A stretch of 9,716 nt of DNA, taken from the NCBI GenBank assembly GCA_009787035.1, contig WRGV01000040.1:1-9716 (forward strand), in the 5' to 3' direction. Source of the stretch: Propionibacteriaceae bacterium. GTDB taxonomy: Bacteria; Actinomycetota; Actinomycetes; Propionibacteriales; Propionibacteriaceae. Under the pieces are notes generated by a model, which was given only the letters and a program-made list of their open reading frames with translations, ran no database searches and was not told where the DNA came from. The translations under genes were made by a program, and so were the position numbers. How positions within the stretch are numbered: position 1 is the stretch's first letter; each line of letters opens with the position of its first letter. This document shows, piece by piece, positions 1 to 8,135 of the stretch.

Positions 1-1
1 G

Positions 2-196
2 CTGCTCGCCAACCGTCTGGGTGCGGCCGCCGCCGATCTGATCGATCAGGGCACGTTCGGCGTGCTCGTCGCCGCCCGCGGCGAAGAGGCCGTCCCGGTG
101 CCGCTGGACCAGGTCGCCGGACGCATCAAGCAGGTGCCGCCCGACCACGAGTGGGTACGGACGGCGCGCAGCGTGGGCACGGGTCTGGGGGATTGA
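2..196 (+). CDS. 6-phosphofructokinase, C-terminal end (partial)
   Basis: The window opens inside this gene. 64 codons remain before a TGA stop at 194-196. The visible residues match the C-terminus of bacterial phosphofructokinases: a helix [15 protein letters not shown], then a short G-x-F-G-V-L-V-A strand, the 'VPVPLDQV' segment typical of the family's last sheet, and a 'K-Q-V-P' ending. This enzyme phosphorylates fructose 6-phosphate to fructose 1,6-bisphosphate in the cytosol during glycolysis. Some actinobacterial members use pyrophosphate instead of ATP, but the residues that decide this lie upstream of the window, so the donor cannot be called. No gene symbol is given for that reason. 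The gene converges on lpd, with 79 bp between the stop codons. The family assignment rests on a short tail and is good but not certain. Confidence 0.78.
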   Translation: MLANRLGAAAADLIDQGTFGVLVAARGEEAVPVPLDQVAGRIKQVPPDHEWVRTARSVGTGLGD

Positions 197-213
197 CGCC
201 TGCGGCTCCCCCG

Positions 214-282
214 GCCACCAGCCGACTTGTCAGCTCGCCACAAACACGCTTGTCAGCCTGCCACCACGGGGGTTGTCAGGCG
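214..282. repeat. Three-unit, 23-bp-period direct repeat in a convergent gap
   Basis: GCCACMA occurs at 214, 237 and 260. TTGTCAG occurs at 227, 250 and 273. Both words therefore recur at exactly 23 bp, giving three units of the form GCCACMA-N6-TTGTCAG-N3. The linkers are not conserved; whole units match at about 15-16 of 23 positions. Read in the other phase, TTGTCAG-N3-GCCACMA (227-243 and 250-266) is a weak dyad with TTGT and ACMA outer arms, as a dimeric binding site might have. The last unit covers the lpd stop codon (276-278). No U-tract hairpin is visible, so it is not an obvious intrinsic terminator. Function unknown. Confidence 0.75.
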
Positions 283-1670
283 TCGATCATCTGCCCGTTG
301 ATGCCCTCGCAGGCCTGCTTGACGGCCTCCGACAAGGTCGGGTGTGCGTGGATGTTGCGGGCCACCTCGTCCGTCGTCAGGTCCCACAGCTGAGCCAGCG
401 TCAGCTCGGGCAGCAGTTCGGTCACATCGGGCCCGATCAGGTGCGCGCCCAGGATCTCGCCATGCGCAGCATCGGCCACGATCTTGACGAACCCGGTCGG
501 CTCCCCCAGCCCCACGGCCTTGCCGTTGGCCAGGAACGGGAACTTGTTGACGCGGATGTCCAGCCCCTGCTCGCGTGCCTGCGCCTCGGTCAGGCCGAAC
601 GACGCCACCTGCGGCTGGCAGTAGGTCGCATGCGGAATCATCCGGTAGTCGATCGGGATCGTGGGGCGCCCGGCGATGGTCTCGGCCGCGATCATCCCCT
701 GTGCCGACGCCGTGTGTGCCAGCATCGCCTTGCCAGTGACATCACCAATCGCATACAATCCGGCCACGCTCGTCCGCATCGCCTCGTCCACCACGATCGC
801 GCCGGACGCATCCAGTGCGACACCCAGGCCCTCCAGGCCGAAACCGGCGCTGCTGGGCGCGAAGCCGACGGCGACCAGCAGGGCGTCCGCCTGCCGAATG
901 AAGCCCTCTCCCCCGCCGACGGGTTCCAGGTTGACGGTCACCAGGCCGTCCCGCTCGACCGATCCGCACACCTTTGTGCTTGTCAACACCTCAATTCCCA
1001 GTTTCGCATACCGTTTGGCGAGCTCGGCGCTCACCTCGGCGTCCTCGCCGGGCAGCATCCGGTCCAGATACTCCACGATGCACACCTGGACGCCGTAGCT
1101 GGCCAGCACGAACGCGAACTCCACGCCGATCGGGCCCGAGCCGGCGATCACGATCGAGGCGGGCAGCTGCTCGGACATGATCAGGTCACGGTAGGTCAGC
1201 ACGCGCGGCCCGGGTTCGATCCCCCGCAGCATCTTGGGGGTCGCCCCGGTGGCGACGATCGCATGGTCGAACGTCAGCGTCTGCGGCTTCGGGCCGTCCA
1301 CCGCCAGCGTGTGCGCATCGGTGAACGTGCCGCGGCCGTCCACCTGTTCGATGTGGTTCTTCTTCATCAGGTACCGCACGCCCCGCGCCATGCGGTCGGA
1401 CACCGCGCGGCTGCGCGCATAGGCCTTGGCGTAATCCAGCGTGATCTGGCCGCCGATGCCGTAGTCATCGGCGTGGCGGGTCAGCAGGTCGGCCAGCTCG
1501 GCGTTGCGCAGCAGCGACTTGGTCGGAATGCACCCCACGTTGAGGCAGACACCGCCCCACCACTGCTGTTCAACGACGGCCGCGCTCAGCCCCAGCTGCG
1601 CCGCCCGGATCGCCGCCACATATCCCCCCGGCCCGGCCCCCAGCACCGCCACATCGACATGCGTATCCAT
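276..1670 (-). CDS. lpd: Dihydrolipoamide dehydrogenase (E3)
   Basis: This 464-residue FAD enzyme reoxidises the dihydrolipoyl arms of 2-oxoacid dehydrogenase complexes (pyruvate, 2-oxoglutarate, branched-chain) or glycine cleavage, passing electrons to NAD+ in the cytosol. Visible signatures in order: the FAD-binding Rossmann motif G-A-G-P-G-G at residues 11-16; the redox disulfide C42-L-N-V-G-C47 followed by I-P-T-K-S; the A-T-G motif at 140-143; the NAD-binding G-S-G-P-I-G at 177-182; the second FAD site Y-A-I-G-D; and the C-terminal catalytic dyad H443-P-T-L-S-E448. Length is normal and nothing is missing. I chose ATG at 1670 because the FAD motif then begins about ten residues in, as is usual; an in-frame GTG at 1715 would add 15 unconserved residues. 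The gene stands alone, with no E1 or E2 gene beside it, so which complex it serves cannot be told. It is divergent from the HTH-MurA gene. Confidence 0.96.
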   Translation of the reverse strand: MDTHVDVAVLGAGPGGYVAAIRAAQLGLSAAVVEQQWWGGVCLNVGCIPTKSLLRNAELADLLTRHADDYGIGGQITLDYAKAYARSRAVSDRMARGVRYLMKKNHIEQVDGRGTFTDAHTLAVDGPKPQTLTFDHAIVATGATPKMLRGIEPGPRVLTYRDLIMSEQLPASIVIAGSGPIGVEFAFVLASYGVQVCIVEYLDRMLPGEDAEVSAELAKRYAKLGIEVLTSTKVCGSVERDGLVTVNLEPVGGGEGFIRQADALLVAVGFAPSSAGFGLEGLGVALDASGAIVVDEAMRTSVAGLYAIGDVTGKAMLAHTASAQGMIAAETIAGRPTIPIDYRMIPHATYCQPQVASFGLTEAQAREQGLDIRVNKFPFLANGKAVGLGEPTGFVKIVADAAHGEILGAHLIGPDVTELLPELTLAQLWDLTTDEVARNIHAHPTLSEAVKQACEGINGQMIDA

Positions 1671-1695
1671 GCGCTCCACTCTACGTGTCGGGACG

Positions 1696-1709
1696 GCCCC
1701 GACCGGGGC
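1696..1709 (-). other. Small GC hairpin in the lpd leader
   Basis: On the minus strand this reads GCCCC-GGTC-GGGGC, a 5-bp all-GC stem with a 4-nt loop, 26-39 nt upstream of the lpd ATG and downstream of its likely start of transcription. It could stabilise the leader or affect translation. Hairpins this short arise easily in GC-rich DNA, so significance is doubtful. Confidence 0.25.
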
Positions 1710-1738
1710 GCGCACCCCCGACCCGGGCCTGTGAAGGG

Positions 1739-1768
1739 TTTATAAGTGTTGCCCAACAATTCCCTGAA
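1739..1768 (-). promoter_or_regulatory. Candidate lpd promoter
   Basis: On the minus strand a TATAAA box (1744 down to 1739) stands out in an otherwise GC-rich stretch. TTCAGG (1768 down to 1763) lies 18 bp upstream as a weak -35. Transcription would start near 1732 and give a leader of about 60 nt before the lpd ATG. The box assignment is by eye only. Confidence 0.4.
1747..1758. promoter_or_regulatory. Short palindrome TGTTG-CC-CAACA in the lpd promoter spacer
   Basis: Two 5-bp arms, TGTTG and CAACA, flank a 2-bp centre. The element sits just upstream of the candidate lpd -10 box, between it and the weak -35. Its position would suit a repressor site for lpd, but the arms are short and no regulator is indicated by sequence. 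Confidence 0.3.
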
Positions 1769-1790
1769 CCGCCGCGTCCGAGTGTGTCGC

Positions 1791-1808
1791 TATCTCAAGC
1801 ATGAGATA
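1791..1808. promoter_or_regulatory. Perfect inverted repeat, likely operator
   Basis: TATCTCA-AGCA-TGAGATA has 7-bp perfect arms around a 4-bp centre and ends 11 bp before the start codon of the HTH-MurA gene. It overlaps the first two bases of the candidate -10 (TAACCT, 1807-1812) and otherwise fills the spacer upstream, the classic place for a repressor site. Since the downstream protein carries an XRE-type DNA-binding domain, autoregulation is the simplest reading. The repeat lies only about 23-29 bp beyond the far end of the candidate lpd -35, so bound protein might also affect lpd. The repeat is seen directly; its role is inferred. Confidence 0.6.
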
Positions 1809-1812
1809 ACCT
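1807..1812 (+). promoter_or_regulatory. Candidate -10 box for a leaderless HTH-MurA transcript
   Basis: TAACCT fits the actinobacterial TAnnnT -10 pattern and ends 7 nt before ATG 1820, so transcription would begin at or beside the start codon. The only Shine-Dalgarno-like bases (GAAGG, 1814-1818) are one base from that ATG, too close to use. That supports leaderless translation from 1820. The alternative is translation from ATG 1829, ten bases after GAAGG. No convincing -35 is seen. Confidence 0.45.
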
Positions 1813-1819
1813 CGAAGGC

Positions 1820-3352
1820 ATGAGCGAGATGACGTCGCCGGCCAACATCGGACGGCTGATCCGGGTCGCACGCAAGCAGCGCGGGCTCACGCAGACGCAG
1901 CTGGCCGACGAGCTCGGCACAAGCCAAAGCGCCGTCCACCGCATCGAGTCGGGCCACCAGAACCTGTCGCTGGAGATGATCAACCGCATCGCCGAGGTGC
2001 TGGGCAGCCAGCTCATCGTGCCGTCCGCGGCCGGGACGCTCAACTACCGCATCGGCGGCAACACCACGCTGTCGGGCAGCATCGAGACCCGCTCGTCCAA
2101 GAACGCGGCCGTCGCACTGCTGTGTGCGAGCCTGCTCAACCACGGCCGCACCGAGCTGCGCGGCATCGCCCGCATCGCCGAGGTCGACCGCATCTGCGAG
2201 GTGCTGGACAGCATCGGCGTCGAGGTCACCTGGTCCGAAGATGGGACGAGCCTGTCGCTGCAGCGCCCGGCCAACCTCGACCTGTCCGGCCTCGACCTGG
2301 AGGCCGCGCGCAAGACCCGCAGCATCCTGATGTTCCTCGGGCCGCTGTCACGCCAGTACGCCGACTTCCAGATCCCGTACGCGGGCGGGTGCAACCTGGG
2401 CCAGCGCACCGTCGAGCCGCACCTGCAGGCGCTGCGCCACTTCGGCGTCAACGTCGTGGCGACCGAGGGGTTCTACCACGTCCAGGTCGAGCGCGACGAC
2501 ACGGCCCAGCGCCGGATCGTGCTGACCGAGCGCGGCGACACCGTCACCGAGAACACGCTGATGGCCGCGGCCCTGACGCCCGGCCTGACGGTCGTGCGCA
2601 ACGCCAGCTCGAACTACATGGTGCAAGACGTCTGCTTCTTCCTGCAGGCTCTCGGCGTGCGCATCGACGGCGTCGGCACGACCACGCTGCGCATCGAGGG
2701 GCTCGACCACATCGACCAGGATGTGTCGTACACCATCTCCGAAGACCCCATCGAGTCGATGAGCCTGATCACCGCGGCCGTCGTCACCGGCTCACAGCTC
2801 ACGATCACCCGCTGCCCCATCGAGTTCCTGGAGATCGAGCTGTCGGTGCTCGGGGAGTCGATGGGCCTGCGGTACTCGATGAGCCAGGAGTACATGTCGC
2901 ACAACGGGCGCACGCGGCTGGTCGACCTGACCATCCACCCGTCGCAGCTGCGCGCCCCGCGCGACAAGATTCACCCCATGCCGTTCCCCGGCCTCAACAT
3001 CGACAACCTGCCGTTCTTCGCCGTCATCGCGGCCTGCGCGACCGGTTCGACAACCATCCACGACTGGGTGTACGAGAACCGCACGATCCACCTGCTGCCG
3101 CTGGCCGACCTGGGCGCGGACGTCAAGCTGCTCGACCCGCACCGCCTGGTCGTCACCGGCCCCACGAATTGGCACGGCCGCGACATGACCGCTCCCCCGG
3201 CCCTGCGCCCGGCCGTGTGCCTGATGCTGGCCATGCTGGCCGGCGACACCGACTCGGTGCTGCGCGATGTCTACGTCATCACCCGCGGCTACGAGGACCT
3301 GCCGCACCGCCTCGGAGCCCTCGGCGCCAACGTGGTGCCCTTCTACGGTTAA
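1820..3352 (+). CDS. XRE-type HTH fused to MurA-like UDP-GlcNAc enolpyruvyl transferase
   Basis: A 510-residue two-domain protein. Residues 10-66 form an XRE/Cro-type helix-turn-helix (G-L-T-Q-T-Q-L-A-D-E-L-G, then S-Q-S-A-V-H-R-I-E-S-G). From about 74 to 510 there is a complete EPSP-synthase-fold domain of the MurA family. MurA adds enolpyruvate from PEP to UDP-GlcNAc, the first committed step of peptidoglycan synthesis. MurA landmarks present are K94-N95 (S-K-N-A-A), R167, the catalytic-loop cysteine C191 (G-G-C-N-L-G-Q-R) with R196, and the C-terminal R489-G-Y-E. The usual F-P-T-D loop is instead F-P-G-L-N-I-D (389-395), about two residues longer, so D395 may or may not replace the catalytic Asp. 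Ordinary MurA is about 420-450 residues with no HTH, so the fusion is the notable part. It could be an active second MurA, a sensor-regulator, or both; a separate housekeeping murA may exist elsewhere. An inverted repeat in its promoter suggests autoregulation. I give no symbol because the function is unproven. Confidence 0.85.
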   Translation: MSEMTSPANIGRLIRVARKQRGLTQTQLADELGTSQSAVHRIESGHQNLSLEMINRIAEVLGSQLIVPSAAGTLNYRIGGNTTLSGSIETRSSKNAAVALLCASLLNHGRTELRGIARIAEVDRICEVLDSIGVEVTWSEDGTSLSLQRPANLDLSGLDLEAARKTRSILMFLGPLSRQYADFQIPYAGGCNLGQRTVEPHLQALRHFGVNVVATEGFYHVQVERDDTAQRRIVLTERGDTVTENTLMAAALTPGLTVVRNASSNYMVQDVCFFLQALGVRIDGVGTTTLRIEGLDHIDQDVSYTISEDPIESMSLITAAVVTGSQLTITRCPIEFLEIELSVLGESMGLRYSMSQEYMSHNGRTRLVDLTIHPSQLRAPRDKIHPMPFPGLNIDNLPFFAVIAACATGSTTIHDWVYENRTIHLLPLADLGADVKLLDPHRLVVTGPTNWHGRDMTAPPALRPAVCLMLAMLAGDTDSVLRDVYVITRGYEDLPHRLGALGANVVPFYG

Positions 3353-5730
3353 CGGCCCAGCTGCCAGTCGCTAATCTCGGGCAGATCCTCCAGGTTCTCG
3401 ACGATGTACTCGGCATGCTTGGCCAGCATGTCCTGGCAGTACTGGTACAGCTCGTGCGAGCCCGCGGGCTTGACCCGTGCGTTGTTGATCGCGTCCATCA
3501 CCAGGTGGAAGCGATCCACCTTGTTGCGCACGACCATGTCGAACGGCGTGGTCGTCGTGCCCTGCTCGATGAAGCCGCGGGCGCGGAAGCGGTCGGCGTT
3601 CGGACGCCCGTGCACCAGCTGGTGGATGGCCCCCGGGAAGCCGTGGAACGCGAACACCACGTCCACGTCATCGGTGAACATCTCGGTGAACGACTTCGCG
3701 CTCATGCCGTGCGGGTGGTCCTTCTGCCGGTACAGCGTCATCAGATCGACAACGTTCACCACGCGCACCTTGAGCGCCGGCAGGCGCTTCTTGAGCAGCT
3801 CGGCGGCCGCGACGGCCTCCATCGTCACCACGTCGCCCGCGCAGGCCAGCACGATGTCCGGCTTGCGGTGGCCTAGGCCGTCCGTCCCGGCCCACTCCCA
3901 GACGCCGTAGCCGCGCGTGCAGTGCTCGACCGCCTCGTCCATGCTCAACCACTGGGGTTGTGGCTGCTTGTCCTGCACGATCAGGTTGATGTAGTCGCGC
4001 GAGCGGAAGCAGTGGTCGGCCACCTCAACCAGGCAGTTGGCGTCCGGCGGCAGGTAGATGCGGCTCACGTTGCCGCGCATGTTCAGCACGACCTGCAGCA
4101 GCATCGGCGACTGGTGCGAGAAGCCGTTGTGGTCGTTGCGCCAGCACGTCGAGCTCAGCAAGATGTTGGTGCTGGGCACCTTGGCGCGCCACTCCAGGTG
4201 CGAGCCCTCCTCCAGCCACTTGGCCTGCTGCATCGTCATCGAGGCGCTGACCATCGCAAACGCCTCGTAGGTGGCGAACATGCCGTGCCGGCCGGTCAGC
4301 GTGTAGCCGTCGAGCCAGCCGTGGCAGTTGTGCTCGCTGAGCACCTCCATGACGCGCCCGTTCGCGCCGATCTGCACGTCGATCGCGTCCGTCGGCTCCT
4401 GGAACGCCCGGTCGGAGACGTCGAACACCGCGCCCAGCCGGTTCGAGTTGGTCTCGTCCGGGCAGAACAGCCGGAAGTTGGTGGGGTTGCGCCGGTAGAT
4501 GTCGGCCAGGAACTCCCCCAGCTTGCGCGTCGACTCGATGCGCTCGGTGGCGCGGGTGTCGGGGGTCACCTCGACGCCGAAGTCGCGGAAGTCGGGCAGA
4601 TCGAGGTCGACCGTCAGCAGGCCGCCGTTGGCGTGCGGGCTGGCGCTCATGCGCTTGGTACCAGCGGGGTTGTTGGAGCGCACGAGCGGGGTCGGCGTGC
4701 CGTCGGGGCCGAACAGCTCGTCGATGCGGTACGAGCGCATCCACTGCTCCAGCATCGCCAGGTGCGCCGGATTCTCCTTGACGCCGGCCAGCGGCACCTG
4801 GTGGGCGCGCCACGTGCCCTCGACGACCTCGCCGTCCACCAGCTTCGGGCCCGTCCAGCCCTTCGGCGTGCGCAGCACGATCATCGGCCAATGCGGCATC
4901 GGGCCGTCGAAGCTGTCGCCGGCGCGCGCCTCGTCCTGAATCGCCTTGATGCGCTCGTAGCAGTACGCCAGCGCGGCCGCGAAGCGCTCGTGCATCCACG
5001 GCAGGTCGTCGCCCTCGACCCAGACCACGTCGTACCCGTGGCCCTCGAACAGCGCGGTGACCTCGTCCGGATCCTTGCGCGCCAGCACCGTCGGGCCGCT
5101 GATCTTGGCGCCGTTGAGGTGCAGGATCGGCAGCACGGCGCCGTCGTGGCGCGGGTTGAGGAACGAGATGCCCTTCCAGCCGCCCTCCAGCGGGCCGGTC
5201 TCGGCCTCGCCGTCGCCGACGACCGCGACGACCAGCAGGTCCGGGTTGTCGAACGCCGCGCCGAACGCATGCGACAGCGCATAGCCCAGCTCGCCGCCCT
5301 CGTGGATCGAGCCGGGCGTCGTCACCGAGGCGTGGCTCGGGATGCCACCCGGGGACGAGAACTGGCGGAACAGGGCGCGCATGCCGTCCTCGTCCTGCGT
5401 GATGCGGGGGTAGACGTCGGTGTAGTAGCCGTCCAGGTACGCGGCCGCGACCAGCGCCGGGCCGCCGTGCCCGGGGCCAGCGATGTACAGGCAGTCCTGA
5501 TCGGTCAGCCGGATCAGGCGGTTCAGGTGCGCGTAGATGAAGCCCAGGCCCGCGCTGGTGCCCCAGTGGCCCAGCAGGCGCGGCTTGATGTCGGCGGCCT
5601 CCAGCGGACGGCGCAGCAGGGGGTTCTCCTGGAGGTAGATCTGTCCCACGGTGAGGTAGTTGCACGCCCGCCACCAGGCATCGACTTTGTCGATTTCGGC
5701 TTTGGACAGGGTTGGCAAGGTCACAGTCAT
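3349..5730 (-). CDS. xfp: Xylulose-5-phosphate/fructose-6-phosphate phosphoketolase
   Basis: A 793-residue thiamine-diphosphate enzyme, the usual length for the family. It splits xylulose 5-phosphate into acetyl phosphate and glyceraldehyde 3-phosphate, and often fructose 6-phosphate into acetyl phosphate and erythrose 4-phosphate. Visible signatures: G-H55-W-G-T near the N-terminus; G-P-G-H88-G-G; P-S-H133 and the family hallmark E-G-G-E-L-G-Y (144-150); the ThDP/metal motif G-D-G-E-A-E-T-G (172-179); V-L-S-E-H (463-467); T-Y-E-A-F (487-491); and H534-N-G-F-S-H539-Q-S-P. Nothing is missing. Whether it acts on both sugars cannot be read from sequence. No pta or ackA gene adjoins it in the window. 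ATG 5730 is used, but GGAAG (5736-5732, minus strand) is only one base from it; an in-frame GTG at 5724 has a better 7-base spacing, so the start may be two codons later. Its stop overlaps the stop of the HTH-MurA gene, and it is divergent from glgX. Confidence 0.96.
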   Translation of the reverse strand: MTVTLPTLSKAEIDKVDAWWRACNYLTVGQIYLQENPLLRRPLEAADIKPRLLGHWGTSAGLGFIYAHLNRLIRLTDQDCLYIAGPGHGGPALVAAAYLDGYYTDVYPRITQDEDGMRALFRQFSSPGGIPSHASVTTPGSIHEGGELGYALSHAFGAAFDNPDLLVVAVVGDGEAETGPLEGGWKGISFLNPRHDGAVLPILHLNGAKISGPTVLARKDPDEVTALFEGHGYDVVWVEGDDLPWMHERFAAALAYCYERIKAIQDEARAGDSFDGPMPHWPMIVLRTPKGWTGPKLVDGEVVEGTWRAHQVPLAGVKENPAHLAMLEQWMRSYRIDELFGPDGTPTPLVRSNNPAGTKRMSASPHANGGLLTVDLDLPDFRDFGVEVTPDTRATERIESTRKLGEFLADIYRRNPTNFRLFCPDETNSNRLGAVFDVSDRAFQEPTDAIDVQIGANGRVMEVLSEHNCHGWLDGYTLTGRHGMFATYEAFAMVSASMTMQQAKWLEEGSHLEWRAKVPSTNILLSSTCWRNDHNGFSHQSPMLLQVVLNMRGNVSRIYLPPDANCLVEVADHCFRSRDYINLIVQDKQPQPQWLSMDEAVEHCTRGYGVWEWAGTDGLGHRKPDIVLACAGDVVTMEAVAAAELLKKRLPALKVRVVNVVDLMTLYRQKDHPHGMSAKSFTEMFTDDVDVVFAFHGFPGAIHQLVHGRPNADRFRARGFIEQGTTTTPFDMVVRNKVDRFHLVMDAINNARVKPAGSHELYQYCQDMLAKHAEYIVENLEDLPEISDWQLGR

Positions 5731-5744
5731 GCTTCCACGCTAAC

Positions 5745-5750
5745 AACTTA
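5745..5750 (-). promoter_or_regulatory. Candidate -10 box for xfp
   Basis: On the minus strand TAAGTT fits the TAnnnT pattern and would place the transcript start near 5738, leaving a leader of under ten bases that contains only GGAAG. TATCGG (5773 down to 5768) lies 17 bp upstream as a poor -35. Assigned by eye, with low certainty. Confidence 0.3.
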
Positions 5751-5820
5751 GGCTGGGAAGTGCTCACCCGATACCCGCGCTTCACAGGCAGGATCGCCCT
5801 CGGCAATGCGCGCGTCGGTG

Positions 5821-5830
5821 ACCCGCGGGT
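5821..5830. promoter_or_regulatory. Perfect 10-bp palindrome between xfp and glgX
   Basis: ACCCGCGGGT is its own reverse complement and lies in the 209-bp divergent region, about 110 bp before the glgX ATG and 90 bp from the xfp ATG. A related ACCCGCGC lies at 5773-5780. It could be an operator for a regulator of either gene, but short GC palindromes are common at this base composition. The AT-richer TATATG at 5864-5869 may hold the glgX -10, though no -35 matches it. I see nothing else in this region except the glgX ribosome binding site. Confidence 0.25.
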
Positions 5831-5927
5831 TTTGCCAGTGCGGTAACGTGAAAGGCTGTTGCCTATATGCGGACGCCCGTGCGCGCAGGTCAGACCCCCA
5901 CCCCTGCGTCGGACGCCACCGACGATC

Positions 5928-5932
5928 GAGGA
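5928..5932 (+). promoter_or_regulatory. Ribosome binding site that fixes the glgX start
   Basis: GAGGA is followed by 7 bases and then ATG 5940. This is the best Shine-Dalgarno match and spacing in the window, and it decides against an upstream in-frame ATG at 5859 and a downstream ATG at 5955. Confidence 0.7.
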
Positions 5933-5939
5933 CGGCTTG

Positions 5940-8051
<2,112 letters not shown>

Positions 8052-8102
8052 TCACAGCCGCATCCCCTCGGGGCCGACCCCACAACTCACCCGTTCCATG
8101 CT

Positions 8103-8117
8103 GCGCAAAACCTGCGC
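8103..8117. promoter_or_regulatory. Inverted repeat upstream of glgE
   Basis: GCGCA-AAACC-TGCGC has 5-bp perfect arms, and a T-G pair would extend them as RNA. It sits 6 bp before the candidate glgE -10 box and covers roughly -33 to -19 of the inferred start. No U-tract follows, so it is a poor terminator for glgX; an operator is at least as likely. The rest of the 84-bp gap holds alternating CCCC/GGGG/CCCC blocks (8064-8081) that could fold in more than one way. Confidence 0.35.
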
Positions 8118-8123
8118 GTGGGC

Positions 8124-8129
8124 TACCGT
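8124..8129 (+). promoter_or_regulatory. Candidate -10 box for a leaderless glgE transcript
   Basis: TACCGT fits TAnnnT and ends 6 nt before GTG 8136, so a transcript could begin at the start codon itself. No Shine-Dalgarno sequence precedes this GTG, in contrast to glgX. The arrangement matches that of the HTH-MurA gene (TAACCT, 7 nt, ATG). No good -35 is visible. glgE may also be read through from glgX. Confidence 0.4.
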
Positions 8130-8135
8130 GAGACG

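Noticed and set aside
203..224. Possible terminator hairpin after the phosphofructokinase gene (CGGCT and AGCCG arms)
   Set aside because: The stem is only 5 bp with a 12-nt loop and no T-run follows, so it does not qualify as an intrinsic terminator.
214..282. CRISPR or replication iteron array
   Set aside because: Only three short, imperfect units with no true spacers, no cas genes and no replication gene or AT-rich region nearby.
273..1745. 490-codon plus-strand open frame opposite lpd
   Set aside because: Its translation is Arg/His/Gln/Pro-rich low-complexity sequence with no family features, and the opposite strand encodes an intact lpd. Such shadows are expected in GC-rich genes.
3361..3384. 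Possible hairpin CTGCC...GGCAG just beyond the HTH-MurA stop
   Set aside because: A 5-bp stem with a 14-nt loop inside the xfp coding region and no T-run. It is probably coding sequence only.
3922..5751. 609-codon plus-strand open frame opposite xfp, and the 584-codon frame within the HTH-MurA gene (2122-3876)
   Set aside because: Both overlap complete, clearly conserved enzymes and have the compositional look of antisense or off-frame GC-rich reading. No ribosome site or motif supports them.
5832..5869. A complete -35/-10 promoter for glgX using TTGCCA and TATATG
   Set aside because: The two boxes are 26 bp apart, far too wide, and neither has a properly spaced partner. A glgX promoter probably lies here but cannot be placed with confidence.
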